A stretch of 64,000 bases of DNA from assembly GCA_964016985.1 (NCBI GenBank), contig OZ024835.1, forward strand, positions 59,926,714 through 59,990,713. The letters are read 5' to 3'. A model generated the notes under the pieces. The model saw nothing but the letters and a program-made list of their open reading frames with translations, searched no databases and had not been told where the DNA came from. Below are positions 46,142 to 57,688 of the stretch, in pieces (the first letter of the stretch is position 1; every line of letters starts with the position of its first letter). The position numbers and the translations under genes are program-made. The DNA comes from Anodontia alba (taxonomy: Eukaryota > Mollusca > Bivalvia > Lucinida > Lucinidae).

Positions 46142-46596
46142 ATCCTGGGATGTTGCATAAGGCGAGCGTTACAGAGCGCTTCGCTGTGCAACGGTACGTT
46201 CCAAAAAGCGCTTTGTGGCGCTTCGTAACTGTGTTTGGAGCTGACTAACTGTCTGAAACAAAACAAAATGGCGACACCCGACGTAGTCAGTGCCCGTTTG
46301 AAGAAATTAAATGTTTGTGTGTGTGTGTGTTTTTTATTTTTTTTTTTTTTTTTTTTTGGTTTTTTGTTGTTGTTCTTGTTCTTGTTCTTGGACTAAGTGC
46401 ATTGTGCATAAATGACCATAGAACACAAAACCAATCGCTGAAGCAAGCAACGCTAGCTTTTTACGATAAATTTCCAGTTTGAAAATCGTGTCATTTTGGC
46501 AGATATTTAAAAAAGCGCTACCGTCCGTTGCATAGCAGAACAAATCGCTACAGAGCGCTACCCAAAAGCGCTTTCCTAATGCAACCCGCCCCTGCA
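46142..46596. mobile_element. probable non-autonomous element with GTTGCAT(A/T)AGG termini
   Basis: GGGATGTTGCATAAGGCGAG is answered by CTTTCCTAATGCAACCCGCC, with inverted AGCGCTT/CAGAGCGC motifs inside each end. Interior: a T/TTG-rich stretch and no domain I recognise. The ends are inferred. Confidence 0.5.
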
Positions 46597-46969
46597 TCAA
46601 AGGAAAAAAAACATGCATTGGCTTATCTGATGTTCCAAAATGAGTCTTTGAATGTCGACCACTCTTCCTGTGCTGAGGCGCCAGACATGAGAAACAATTC
46701 ATAGTTGTGATAGAAAAAAAAACGTTATTTAAAAGTGCTGATTTGTGCACAAAAAAAAACAAACAAAAAAAAACAAAAACATTTTCTAACCTCAAAGCTA
46801 GAAGAAACTACCACAGGAATACCGCTTTGGAGAGGTTAACGGTCATCAAAGTCACAATGATTCTTGCACTAAATCATTATCATCCCCACTTTCTGTGGAC
46901 AGTTAATTTCCAGTTTTATGACTGTCTTGGGAATTTTATTATTTTCTTTGCGGATTGTTTTCTGTAAAG

Positions 46970-47990
46970 CAAGCAGTGTAGAACCTCATGTTGTGTTACT
47001 TACGTGTATGCAATTTATATTTGTTTGGAAGACATAAGGCGTTATTCGGTTAAATTAGGCCTTCTCTATTCAAATATACAAAACGCTTCATTCTTGCCGT
47101 TGCATAAAGATACACTTGACAATAAATGTCAGTCTTAAAACAAGAACAAACTATTATAATAAATATGTCACATGCAGTCAAGTCATAGTGAAGATATGCT
47201 ATTAAATCAGCAACAAAAATAATCTAATAAGAGCTTCGATGCCTACAAAGTAAATGACATTGTATACAACATGGGAATGGTCGAGTTTGGCGAAGATGTC
47301 GTGTATCTCACGTCAGCCGGGCGTCAAACTGCTATTGGCTTACAGTTGGGCAAAACCTGCTATCCTTGTACATATGTAGCAGGTAAGGGAAGAGGGGGAA
47401 TGTTTTTATTTCGTCTGTTTCTTCACTCTCATTCCTGTTCCTCTTTCATTCCCTGTCCCTCTCTTTCATCTCTTTTTCTATCTCCTCTGTCTCTTTTCTC
47501 CCTTTCTCTGGGAGACGACACAAAATGACCCACAAGGTTTGGCCCAACACAGTCAATCAACGTATACAAAATAATAGTTACGAAAAGACTTATCAGGATA
47601 TGCTGTGTTCCTTATATGTCTATCTTTTTATTCTAGTCGACGTACGGCAAAACTTCAGTGACTCGAACACCCATGGCTAATACAATGGCTAATATAATAA
47701 TGTTGATCAGTCAATCGAAAACAGCATTGAACCAGTCCATGGCTTTTCATAAAGTGTTCAGGAGAAATGACAAACTTTAAGATCGTCTACGACCATAGGC
47801 GTAGACTATCAAGTCCCCTTTAATTGTATGGGAACAGCATCGCCTTTATAGGTTACGACACAGTTATTCACCATAATCATAAACATTCTGGTAATAATAT
47901 CCTACTGTAAGAGTACTGGATTGTAAACAGAATTGGCTGCACTACTGCATGACAAACCTGTAACCTTTTCGACTCTGGAGTCCGAGACAG
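46970..47990. other. no repeat recognised; one weak exon-like frame
   Basis: A short open stretch at 47271-47390 is followed by a CAGGTAAGG splice-donor consensus at 47381. The peptide resembles no family I know, and there is no supporting upstream exon, so it is not called as a gene. Confidence 0.3.
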
Positions 47991-47997
47991 ATGCTTT

Positions 47998-48051
47998 TGC
48001 AAACAGTGTAGAACCAGATAAGAATGCTCATGATGAGCCATACTGTTTGCC
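47998..48051. repeat. hairpin family I
   Basis: TGCAAACAGTGTAGAACCAG with a shortened right arm ACTGTTTGC; inner GCTCATGATGAGC. Confidence 0.6.
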
Positions 48052-48198
48052 ATTTTGATCTTTACTTATGACTATCATCCCTATTTGTAGCAATGGACAA
48101 GTCCAATTTTTAAGATTGAAGAGCCCACTTCAGACATTCAAGGGTGGAATGGTTAACAAATGAAATAGATGCATACAATCGGTATACATGTAAGTGAT

Positions 48199-48372
48199 GA
48201 TGAAGGGATGATAGTGAAATACTGAAATACTCAATGCAATGAAGCGCCATACAGTCATCGCAGTGTAGACACTATGGCGCTTCATTGCATTGAGTATTTC
48301 AGTATTTCATCTACACTGCGATGACTGTATGGCGCTTCATTGCATTGAGTATTTCACTATCATCCCTTCATC
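48199..48372. repeat. complex inverted repeat with alternative pairing
   Basis: The left arm 48199-48269 can pair with the right arm 48310-48372 (GATGAAGGGATGATAGTG to CACTATCATCCCTTCATC), but its inner part also pairs with the loop segment 48274-48309. GGCGCTTCATTGCATTGAG occurs at 48277 and 48331 and inverted at about 48230. The three copies suggest template switching. Confidence 0.8.
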
Positions 48373-48379
48373 GTCTCAA

Positions 48380-49290
48380 AGTGAATGGCTCGTTATATAT
48401 ATTGATGTCAGTAAACTCATTTGCCCTATTCTGATGTCTTGAAAATCGAGTTACGATTTAGCTGGTGTTTGCAGGCGGAAAAGGGGCGGGGACTGTGCAG
48501 CCCCGCAAACTATAATGTTCCCATGTGAAGAAGTATAAGTGAGGACATCCAGGAAAATGCCACAATCTTGAAGCACAGCCCTCCCGAAGCATCAGAACAA
48601 ATGTCGTATATGAAACCCTACACGCACAAACAAAAAATTAACTAATAGAGGACTCGCCTTGGAACTATTTGTAGGGAAAGCACTGGGCGGGAGTGGGATG
48701 GGGTATGGGCTTTGGGCTTAAACCATTTTTACTTACCCTTAAATCTGATGCTGCTCCAAATTAAAAATATATGTTTGGTCCGCATAGGCTAGGTCTCAAC
48801 GAAATCGAGACTCTTATTTTTGTCTCTTTATTTGTTCTTGGTTTCCTATGGCAACCTTTAGCCATTACGAAAACATGCCTATTCAAATTTATAGAAAATT
48901 TCACCTCCAAAAACTGAAATTTTTCAGATAAACTCTGATATTTTTTTATATTTCTGCTCAAAACGAAGATTGTGGGTACTCGTTAGAACCGCCTCTGCAA
49001 GGCGGTTCTAACGTGTACACACAATCTATGTTTTGAGCAGAAATAAGAAAAACAATGTATACCCCTGTAAACCCCAGTTTTACTATATAAAAGTGGGGTT
49101 TAAGGGGGTCTAAATTATACAGGCGGGTTTTCATTTTACTTCACTGCAGCCGGGAGTACGTGTGTGGTGGCCGTAAGGTATCTACCCTTATTTTATCATA
49201 GCACAGTTTTTATTTTAACTTCCTTGGGATCATTGAGCCAATTTTGTTAGCTTGGAAATTTGAGTTCCGCTTAAGCTGGTTTTAAAGATG
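48380..49290 (+). repeat. dispersed repeat, Y and Z modules in series, split by A30
   Basis: 48400-48530 matches the end of the Y module. A Z module follows from AGTATAAGTGAGGACATCC at 48530, and a new Y module from GGTCTCAACGAAATCGAGAC at 48790, continuing after A30 with TTCACTGCAGCCGGG. The modules are therefore arranged head to tail. Confidence 0.65.
48863..49134 (+). mobile_element. MITE family A, copy A30, inserted in Y
   Basis: The right terminus is shortened to GGGTTTTCAT. The apex is mutated (CCTCTGCAAGG). The uninterrupted Y module at 30405 shows the empty site between CAACCT and TTCACTGCAG. Confidence 0.87.
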
Positions 49291-49544
49291 GTCGTATGTT
49301 ATTTCGCAATTAGTGGTCCACAGCATGTGCGATATTTGACATTACCGGACTATGGAGATTACATTAAACAGTGCTTAACGTAAATCATTTAGATTATTCC
49401 AACATTGCATGGCGTGGACATGTCAGAATATGATTTACTGCTACTAGATATGTGATTTGCAACAACCAATCGAATTAAGGGATGCAATTAAGAGGAAAAA
49501 CTAACGTTATTAAGCGAGTAAAATACGTTTAAGCCCTTAGTATT

Positions 49545-49823
49545 CATTACGAAAACACGCCTTTTCAATTATATTGAAAAAATCACCTCCAAAAACTTAA
49601 AAACATTCAGATAAAACCCCTGATATTTTTCATATTTCTGCTCAAAACATAGATTGTGGGTACTCGTTAGAACCACCTCGATGAGGCAGCTCTAACGAGT
49701 ACCCACAAACTATGTTTTTGAGCAGAAATACGAACAATAATGTATATCCCTCTAAACCCCAGTTTTACTATATAAAAGTGGGGTTTAAGGGGGTCAAAAT
49801 TATATAGGCATAATTTCGTGATG
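49545..49823 (+). mobile_element. MITE family A, copy A31
   Basis: The right arm is mutated at the apex (GATGAGGCAGCTC). Flanking bases T and A. Confidence 0.89.
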
Positions 49824-49895
49824 ATTTGTCTGCTGCATTTCGTATTTGTTTGGGCGTCTGTGGTTGCATACATGCGGTTGGTTTGTTCCGCATAT

Positions 49896-49900
<5 letters not shown>

Positions 49901-49944
<44 letters not shown>
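49901..49944. repeat. (CT)n microsatellite
   Basis: 22 CT units followed by a G-rich run. Confidence 0.96.
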
Positions 49945-49947
<3 letters not shown>

Positions 49948-50049
49948 GGGGGTGTGGGGGAGGGGGCGGGTTCTGCTTCGTAAGTGTAGTATTTCCTTGA
50001 TATGTTTTCTTGTTGCTAAGAAAACTTGTAAATTCAAGGGCTAACTACC

Positions 50050-50640
50050 TTGATCTAGAAAGAGGCAGTTCGTGTGTTCAGTTTAACACTGATTAGGGTA
50101 ATTTTAAGCCATATGAAAACCCGCCTATTATTTGCGCCGTAAGTAATATAGCTTAGTATGCATGTTTGATAGAACTTAGAATTAACTGTTTTATAATACA
50201 TACAATCACACTTCAGCTTGTACACAACCACAAATTACGTAAACCGCAATGCGGCGCCCTCAAAAGATAAATCACTGAGACACTCCTGGTTTCATTGCTA
50301 CACACTTACAAAGCTGCTCTTTATTCCTAGAAATGACCTTGGCTGTGTCATCTCATTAGGCCTTTCTGTAACTCCATAGCAATATCATTTATAACCCAGA
50401 CTGTTATTTATTATGTTTTGTCTCGTGTTGATTTGATTTCATTCTATATTCGCTGACTGCATCCAACAAATATGGAAAATAAACCATCATCAATTCTTAT
50501 TGATGGAAGTACGCAACTGTCTAAAGGAAAATCGTAAATGTCAATTATAAGCAGCAGCGAGGGTACAGATGTATGGCTGTGTTTATACAAAAATAGTAAA
50601 TGCATTGTTCTAGTATGTACGCGATAAAATTGACTCAGAG
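50050..50640. other. no feature recognised
   Basis: No repeat copy or gene signal seen. Confidence 0.4.
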
Positions 50641-50654
50641 GGTGGAGCTCACAT

Positions 50655-50870
50655 TTGGATCGATTGTTTACAATCGAGCATAACTATAAACACACGCAAA
50701 TTTCCTTAAGGTTTTTATCCACGTGCTTATCACTGACCAGTGAAATAAAACCTTGTGTTTGTAGGAAATTCGGTAACGGTTATTTATAGCAGCGCCATTC
50801 TTATCACTGTGACATCAGAGTACTGTATAAAAAGGGTTCTTTAAAACCTGGTATGGGACTTGGCAAACAG
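50655..50870 (+). repeat. dispersed repeat, family M
   Basis: GATTGTTTACAATCGAGCA, TTCCTTAAGG, AATTCGGTAACGGTTATTTA, ATAGCAGCGCCATTC and TGTGACATCAGAGTACT; forward orientation. A family I hairpin fragment follows at 50864. Confidence 0.68.
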
Positions 50871-51378
50871 TGCAGTCCCAGATCAAACGCAGCAGAACGC
50901 GCTGTTTGCTTATATTAAAGGACGTTCAGGATTAAATGAAACAGTCTTGTCCCCATTGAGGACCATTTTCCCAGCTTACACTCAGAGACAATCGACCCAA
51001 CAGTGCCTTTAGTACTTTGATTTTGCTTTGCAAGTATACGGTTGTTGACCGGCGCGCGAATCGCGCCGGTCTCTTAATATAGCTTTGGATTTTTACACAT
51101 TGTAGACAATTCGATTAGTTCACTGAGGACGTTTTATATTTGCCGGGACGTCGGTTTGTGACGATCCCGGGAAATATAAAAAAAAATCTTAAAACAAACT
51201 GTGTTATAAGCAGATCAATGTCTATTTTATTTTCATTTCAATCAAGAAATTTCATAAAGCTTAATAAAAGCAAACATTAACTTTTTCGGTGCCAAATTTC
51301 AGACGAAATTTGTTGTCTTCTTTTCTTTTTTTAACAAATTATCCTCGAAAGTATACGTGAAGTTGAAAGACTGAATGT

Positions 51379-51443
51379 CAAACAGCGTAGATCCAGATGA
51401 GCCGGCTCATTTGAGCCGTCTCATCTGGATCTATCCTGTTTGC
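51379..51443. repeat. hairpin family I
   Basis: CAAACAGCGTAGATCCAGATG pairs with ATCTGGATCTATCCTGTTTG; apex GCCGGCTCATTTGAGCCG. Confidence 0.75.
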
Positions 51444-51568
51444 AAAAGCCTATTATTATCGCTTGTGGCAGTGAAAGTTAAAGAATCACATTGTTGCTCG
51501 ATTTTACCTGTTACTTTGAAAATTCATTAAACTTTAGTATATCCTTGTCCCATATCTCTATGTAAACA

Positions 51569-51848
51569 CATTACGAAAACACGCCTACTCAAATATATTA
51601 AAAATTTTACCTCCAAAAAACCGAAAATTTTCAGGTAAAAACCTCTGCTATTTTTCATATTTCTGCTCAAAACATAGATTGTGGGTACTCGTTAGAACCG
51701 CCTCGGCGAGGCGGTTCTAACGAGTATCCACAATCAATGTTTTTGAGCAGAAATAAGAAAAATAATATATACCCCTGTAAACCCCAGTTTTACTATATAA
51801 AAGTGGGGTTTAAGGGGGTCAACACTATATAGGTATGTTTTCGTGATG
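51569..51848 (+). mobile_element. MITE family A, copy A32
   Basis: Nearly canonical; apex CCTCGGCGAGG; base A on both sides. Confidence 0.92.
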
Positions 51849-52118
51849 ATGAACAAAATCTGCGCCGGTACTTAGTCATTTACGTCTAAATATTTTGTCT
51901 TGTTGTTTATTTGTCCTTACCTGCAAGGACAGTAATGAAATTCTGAAAATAAAAAGAAAAGAAAAAGCAACCAAAATGAGCCGCGACGTGAACGAAAACG
52001 TACATTCTGACATGTGCGCCCATCAAGGAAATTAATCCGCCTGTAGATCTGCGGAATCTGATCGGCACTCCTTGACACTTTTAAGAACTTTGCGTCCTTG
52101 GCTATCCAGATATACGCC

Positions 52119-52179
52119 CGATGAAGATTCTGATTAGACTGCACCAATACGCAGGGGGATCCGAATCTTCGCTGGGCGC
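52119..52179. repeat. hairpin family J, diverged
   Basis: GATGAAGATTCTGATTAGACTG against the right arm CCGAATCTTCGCTGGGC. Confidence 0.5.
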
Positions 52180-52327
52180 TCATGTCCTAAGGTACGTTTC
52201 ACTACTTAACCATTTATGCGGAATGGACTCTTCTGACTCAAGTCTTTGGAGAAATCCATTTCCTGTATAAGGACTGTCTGGTTAGTTTTTACAATTGTCA
52301 TGTTTTGTAGAAATTTCTCAACTTAAT

Positions 52328-52379
52328 GCAGACAGTGAAGACCCTGATCAGACGTCTGATCTGGGTCTACACTGTTTGC
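52328..52379. repeat. hairpin family I, shortened
   Basis: GCAGACAGTGAAGACCCTGA with TCTGGGTCTACACTGTTTGC and apex TCAGACGTCTGA; the GC apex of other copies is missing. Trailing TTATGGGACGCTAGGC as at 7180. Confidence 0.7.
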
Positions 52380-52429
52380 CTATATCCCTTTTATGGGACG
52401 CTAGGCTTAAATGGCGTAAAAATTTGGCA

Positions 52430-53046
52430 AGGCACAGCCTATGCCATTGGATAGAAATTGTGGTACATTGTAATACAAATGACGTAATCCACCAAAAAGT
52501 GAAATTGCCTCTCGCTTGCGGTGCATTACCGGCATAGCGAAAAGAAAAAACACCTATCAGTTATGTATGGATGTGTTCCGGATAAGCTTTTTGTACAATG
52601 AGTTTACTCACTACTTTAAAGCTTAATGCTGAAATACACAAGTGCAATGCTTAACATTTAAAAGATGGAGCCAAACAATATAGCATACAAAATATCTTTG
52701 TTTTCAAAGATAACAACGCTTTGCATTTCATTTTAAAGTCAGCCTAAAAATCTCTTAATGGCCCCTTTCAACACCACTCTGCTCTGAGACGTCTGTTTTC
52801 ACACTTCTCTCTATCATTTTCGTTCACTATGTTAATTGGGTTCAAGCCTTGGGAAGCTGCACTTCTTGACTGTGGCATTTACTGGGTAACTTTACTTTTA
52901 TTTGTGTTTTTGTCTGAGTATTTAGGGTAAATGTGATCCCAGCGGCTACACAACTTTGACAAAACGTTAAGAAAGATAACTACAAAACCTTGAAACCATG
53001 TTGTTGTAACGGTGTGCGCCTCCTGGGATATTGGATATAAATCTGT
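52430..53046. other. no feature recognised
   Basis: No repeat or gene signal identified. Confidence 0.4.
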
Positions 53047-53321
53047 CATCACGAAAACACGCCTATATCATTTTGACCCCTTAACCCCACTTTTATATAG
53101 TAAAACTGGGGTTTACAGGGGTATACATTATTTTTCTTAATGTTGCTCAAAACACAGATTGTGGGTACTCGTTAGAACCGCCTCTTTGATGCGGTTCTAA
53201 CGAGTACCCACAATCTATGTTTTGAGCAGAAATATTAAAAGTATCAGAGATTTTCATCTGAAAACTTTCAGTTTTTTGGAGGTGACTTTCTATATATTTG
53301 AAAAGGCGTGTTTTCGTAATG
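53047..53321 (-). mobile_element. MITE family A, copy A33
   Basis: The apex is altered (CCTCTTTGATGCGG). Base T on both sides. Confidence 0.89.
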
Positions 53322-53425
53322 TCTGCATACGGATAGTTTTCATGAGTTCAGGACACTGTACAAACACATTGATGGCAGAAATGCTTTTGTTTTGAATACA
53401 TATTACAGTCGAACTTCTGTGTGAC

Positions 53426-53670
53426 CATATCACGAAAATACGCCTATATAATTTTGACCCCCTGAAACACAACCGTAGAAAACTGGGGTTTACAGGTTTC
53501 TTATTTCTACTCAAAAACATAGATCGTGGGTACGGCGAGGCGGTTCTAACGAATACTCACAATGCATGTTTTGAAGAGAAATATGAAAAATATCAGAATT
53601 TTTATATGAAAATTTTTATGTTTTAGTGGTAAAATTTTCAGTAAATTTGAATAGACATGTTTTCGTAATG
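53426..53670 (-). mobile_element. MITE family A, copy A34, hairpin arm deleted
   Basis: The sequence jumps from CGTGGGTA to CGGCGAGGCGG, removing the left arm next to the apex, as in A15 and A19. The GTATACATT segment is also lost. Base C on both sides. Confidence 0.86.
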
Positions 53671-53928
53671 CATGGAAAATTGTTCTAGACATAGGTAGTT
53701 CGGGAGACAAATGGAGATAATTATGAAAGTTTTTTTGATCTTCTATGAAATAATGCTGTGTTGAGTGCACTCATTAGAATTGACATGATAAAATAAGAAA
53801 ATGTCCCTAAAATATCCTTTAATATTTGTTTTCTTGAGCTGTCGGAAGAATTTCCTCGGGAATCAAAAACGAGTTCGATTCGTCCGTGGTAAACGACCAT
53901 CCGTGTTCGAGCCATTGAGGCTTTACTG
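53671..53928. mobile_element. pogo-like MITE family D, left end missing
   Basis: Picks up at GGAAAATTGTTCTAGACATA immediately after A34 and runs to GAGCCATTGAGGCTTTACTGTA. The central hairpin is almost gone (CACTCATTAGAATTGACATG). A34 may have replaced or truncated the first 60 bases. Confidence 0.72.
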
Positions 53929-54228
53929 TATTTGTGTGGGTCAGCAAGACGTATGTCTAAGAAGAGCTGTTTGGTGCCTTATTCTAGGGACTTCCGGCTT
54001 AATTGGTCTGGCGAGATAGATATCAGTTACGCGAGAAGATCTAATAGGACAACGACAAAAGCATGCATCTTCCAAAAGTACATATCCCAGTTTGCATAGG
54101 AAGTAATAGTCAGTCTAAGACATAAATTACACAAATTTGGTTTCCTGCATTAGACGAGATACGAAATTGCTTTTTGGCTGTGTTTTAATATATATTGAGC
54201 AGTGTCAGGTGAAAATGTCCTTATGAGC

Positions 54229-54300
54229 GTATTTGGACAGCCAATACCCCGATCATTCTGCGCATTTGTGCAGGATGATCGGACCATTCTCTGTCGACGT
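54229..54300. repeat. hairpin family J
   Basis: CCCCGATCATTCTGCGCATT with TGTGCAGGATGATCGGACC. Confidence 0.6.
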
Positions 54301-54325
54301 ACAAAATCATAACGTACTGTAGGAT

Positions 54326-54676
54326 AGAGTAAAATTTCGCTATAAAGACCACTCAAAAATAAGTCCTCTCCGCTATTAAGACCAGTTTTTTCAGTCCCAA
54401 ATGGGTTTTCTTTGTTATACATAGCTCCAGATAAAAATAATAATACTTTTCTTATTTTTCCACAAAAAAAAAAATATGTAGTGGGTCCTCATTAGAAGTG
54501 CCTTTCTGAGGCGCTTCTAATGAGTACCCACAGCATATTTTTTTATGGAGAAATAAGAAAAAATCTGTTCTTTTTGGTTGAAAAAGCACTTTATTAGGAG
54601 CTAAGTTTTACATTCACTATTAAGACCATCCCGCTAATCAGACAACTTTTAGACTGCACCAACGGTAGTCTTAATA
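54326..54676. mobile_element. pogo-like MITE family G with family A-type core
   Basis: The left end TAGAGTAAAATTTCGCTATA and the right end GGTAGTCTTAATACA are partly inverted. The centre is AATATGTAGTGGGTCCTC, ATTAGAAGTGCC, then GGCGCTTCTAATGAGTACCC, the shared hairpin. It directly abuts a family C element. Confidence 0.7.
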
Positions 54677-54952
54677 CAGACAACCCTCTTTATACCGACA
54701 CTCTATACAACGACATAATTCGTTATAATGACAATTAGTCACACATTATGAAGGAATATTGTATATAATACTTTTAAGAAACATATGGCGATTCTAAGAC
54801 ATATCCAAAAATATGTTCTGTTAGGACATAAGAACAAAACAAGACCTTTCTTACATACCAATCTGCTTATTAAGTATTCTGTACAACAGCAAATTCAATA
54901 TAACCAATATCTTTGGGAACAAATGCTGTCGTTGTAACGAGGGTTCACTGTA
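54674..54952. mobile_element. pogo-like MITE family C, core collapsed
   Basis: TACAGACAACCCTCTTTATAC to GTTGTAACGAGGGTTCACTGTA. The central hairpin has lost its first arm and apex (GGCGATTCTAAGACATATCC). Confidence 0.78.
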
Positions 54953-55128
54953 GTGGAAGTCTACTGTATATTGTAGCAGAGTAAAGGACACAACTGTAAA
55001 GCTTCGCTAGCTCATCGTAATCTTTGTTTTCGCATAGGTCCTTAACACATCATATCTAATGGCGCCTCGCATTTGCACCAACAAATCTAAGTTGAGCCAC
55101 AACGTGAGAGAATGTACCTGCGGTCATG

Positions 55129-55195
55129 GGCGCCCAGCGAAGATTCAGATCAGCCTGCGCATTCGCGCAGTCTGACCAGAATCTTCTCTTGCTGC
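55129..55195. repeat. hairpin family J
   Basis: GCGCCCAGCGAAGATTCAG with CAGAATCTTCTCTTGCTGC around TGCGCATTCGCGCA. Confidence 0.65.
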
Positions 55196-55545
55196 ATTCC
55201 AGATAACCAACGATTCAGTTACTTTATGCGGACAAAGAAGATTCTAATCAGACTATGTGAATGTGCAGACTGATTTGAGTCTTCCTTGGGAGAACTTTTC
55301 CGTAAGTACGTTTTCTAACATTGATGCTTTGTTAGTGCGGGGATGTAAAGGAGTGGGCACGGCGTCTTATCCGAGTTTGCGTGCATCAGGATTATTGCGT
55401 GTGGTATGACAGAAGAAACTCGTTTTGGCAGACTTGCAGTCTTTGTTCAGATCAGTCTTTCGATAATGTAGAAATTATGGCCCATTGCCAAGATACAGTG
55501 CGAGCCGCGAAGGCAAAATGACTGATATGCACTTTAAGAGGACTT

Positions 55546-55656
55546 TCCAGCGGGCACATGACGTTAATACAACGTCGCTTCAACGTCGATGTAACACCAT
55601 GACGTTGCATCGACGTTGAGCCGACTGTTGAATAAACGTCATGTGCCCGCTGGGTT
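55546..55656. mobile_element. palindromic MITE with CCCAGCGGGCACATGACGT terminus
   Basis: CCAGCGGGCACATGACGTTA is answered by ACGTCATGTGCCCGCTGGG. The interior ACAACGTCG and TCAACGTCGATG blocks pair with CATCGACGTTGA. Length 111 bp. Elements with this terminus are common in marine animals as far as I recall. Confidence 0.78.
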
Positions 55657-55748
55657 GATTCATTTGATAGATTAAACAAGGGAGTCAGATAGATTCTAAA
55701 AGTAATGACCATTAAGTACAATGAACACACTTACAAAACTGTAAGTGT

Positions 55749-56027
55749 CATCACGAAAACATGCCTATATAATTTTGACCCCCTTAAACCCCACTTTTAT
55801 ATAGTAAAACTGGGGTTTACAGGGGTATACATTATGTTTCTTATTTCTGCTCAAAAACATACATTGTGGTACTCGTTAGAACCGCCTCGTCGAGGCGGTT
55901 CTAACGAGTACCCACAATCTATGTTTTGAGCAGAAATATGAAAAATATCAGAGATTTTTTACTTGAAAATTTTCAGTTTTTGGTGGCAAAATGTTTAGTA
56001 TATTTGAATAGGCATATTTTCGTAATG
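55749..56027 (-). mobile_element. MITE family A, copy A35
   Basis: Apex CCTCGTCGAGG, right end ATATTTTCGTAATG; flanking bases T and C. Confidence 0.91.
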
Positions 56028-56153
56028 CAAGTTTTCTGGGCCAGACTTGTCTGTTTCGGTCATTTACGCCTCACCAGTCACTCTCGCATAAATTTACACG
56101 AATGTTGGAATGTTCACAATAATTACAACGGATCAGAAAATATTAACCACAGT

Positions 56154-56488
56154 GTAGTCTACTCTCAATATCTCGACTTCGCTTATCTCGAACAACTGCT
56201 TATCTCGAAGTAAAAATTCTGGTCCTTGATTTTAGCAAGGAAAATTAACAACAGGTAACAAAATATTGTGGAAAAGGAGAAATTTGTCCTAAAGAGCAAT
56301 TTCTCCTTATTTCTACAATATTTTCAATATATCTCTAAATTCAGGAGTCTAATAATATATTCATATGTGAAATGTGGTTGTTCGATTTATTTTTTCCCCA
56401 ACTCTGCAAATCCGATATGTCGAGGTACGGATGTCTCGAAGTATTTCAGAGAGTCCCTTGGACTTCGATATAACGAAAGTCGACTATA
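56154..56488. mobile_element. pogo/Tigger-like MITE family B
   Basis: TAGTCTACTCTCAATATCTC to GATATAACGAAAGTCGACTA. The hairpin GGAGAAATTTGTCC is mutated in one arm. Confidence 0.82.
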
Positions 56489-56509
56489 TATTTTTTGTGA
56501 CTTTCTATT

Positions 56510-56870
56510 TACTTTTTTTGCACACCGTACCCCTTTTGAAAAGGTATTTACTCTAAAAGGAATATTTGCTCCCCCTCCCAACCCCTCTGATGCAAATTAT
56601 TTTCTTTCAGTGTAGTTGGCTGTTCAATAGAGGTTTGGAGTGCAGGAAACCAGACCGGAAGTAACAAAACGTGTCCCCTTTGTAAAATAGCAAGTCCCCT
56701 TTATGCGAATGAATACTCTTTAGGAGAAGGTAATTCTGATATGCAATGTTGCTTTCAGTGGAAACAAATTCTTTCCTTTAAAGATGACCCCATTTAAGAA
56801 GGGATTTGGCGAGCAGGAAAGCAAACACTGGCAGTTATAAGCTATCTCCCGTGTCAAAAATGGCGTAAAT
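56510..56870. repeat. degraded family K repeats
   Basis: CCCCTTTTGAAAAGG, CTCTAAAAGGAATATTTGCTCC and later ACAAATTCTTTCCTTTAAAG with GACCCCATTTAAGAAGGG: pieces of two K units without intact symmetry. Confidence 0.5.
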
Positions 56871-57170
56871 TTTAACAAATTTATCAGTTCACCTGAATCT
56901 TACTTAGCCAACTTAAAAGGCTAGCAACTATCTAGTGCAATTTGATGGGCCAGGAAAACCGGGGTTACTACTTCGATACGTATAAATCCAATGAGCAGGA
57001 ATCCAGGACCTATTTTCTTTGCGCAAATGTCTAAATGGAGCTATTTTAGCCATATTTTCGAGTAATACACGACCTAGTTGTGGATTTTATCGATGTGTAA
57101 ATGACAACGAATTGCTCAAAAATGAACCTATACCCCGAACATCACACATAATGGCGCATAATACACAAAC

Positions 57171-57688
57171 TTAAAGGAAAACACTCACAAATTTATAATC
57201 TGCTTAAAGTTAAAGACCTGCATTAGCTGAGAAAACTAATGCAAATTTTATCAAAATCGGTGAAAGTCAAGAACGTTATGGGTATTTGAAGAATTCAAAC
57301 AAGGCTGACATGGGCGCCGCCATTGTTGTGAGTTTGTGACGTCATTTGCTCCTAATTAAATACGCAGAAACTGAATAACTCACATATGCAAAAAAACATC
57401 AAATGCTGTCTTTCTGCATATGTCTTCTTTGGTACAATAGCAAGTAATTATCCCTAAAATTGCATTGTTTTCTGTCTAACAGAAAGCTTTATTGTCATTT
57501 AAGTGTTTTTTCAGTCCCTCATTAAATATTCAAAATAGCGGCGCCCATGTTGACAATAACAAAAGCTAAAATCTTCAATAATTTCCTCATTTCTTGATGG
57601 ATTTTGATCAAACTTACACCAAAATGTTCAGTTTGTAAATATCTTGAACATCAGACATACTTCATATTTTGTGAGTGTTTCCCGTTAA
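57171..57688. mobile_element. TTAA-flanked non-autonomous element (piggyBac-like)
   Basis: TTAA at 57171-57174 and 57685-57688 encloses inverted termini AGGAAAACACTCACAAA and TTTGTGAGTGTTTCCCG. Further in, CATGGGCGCCGCCATTGTTG and GCGGCGCCCATGTTGACAA are also inverted. TTAA duplication is the piggyBac signature. No transposase and no long frame. Confidence 0.7.

Noticed and set aside
46334..46795. 153-codon open frame on the minus strand
   Set aside because: Starts in A-rich and ends in T/TTG-rich low-complexity DNA, lies over a probable MITE (46142-46596), and matches no protein family I know.
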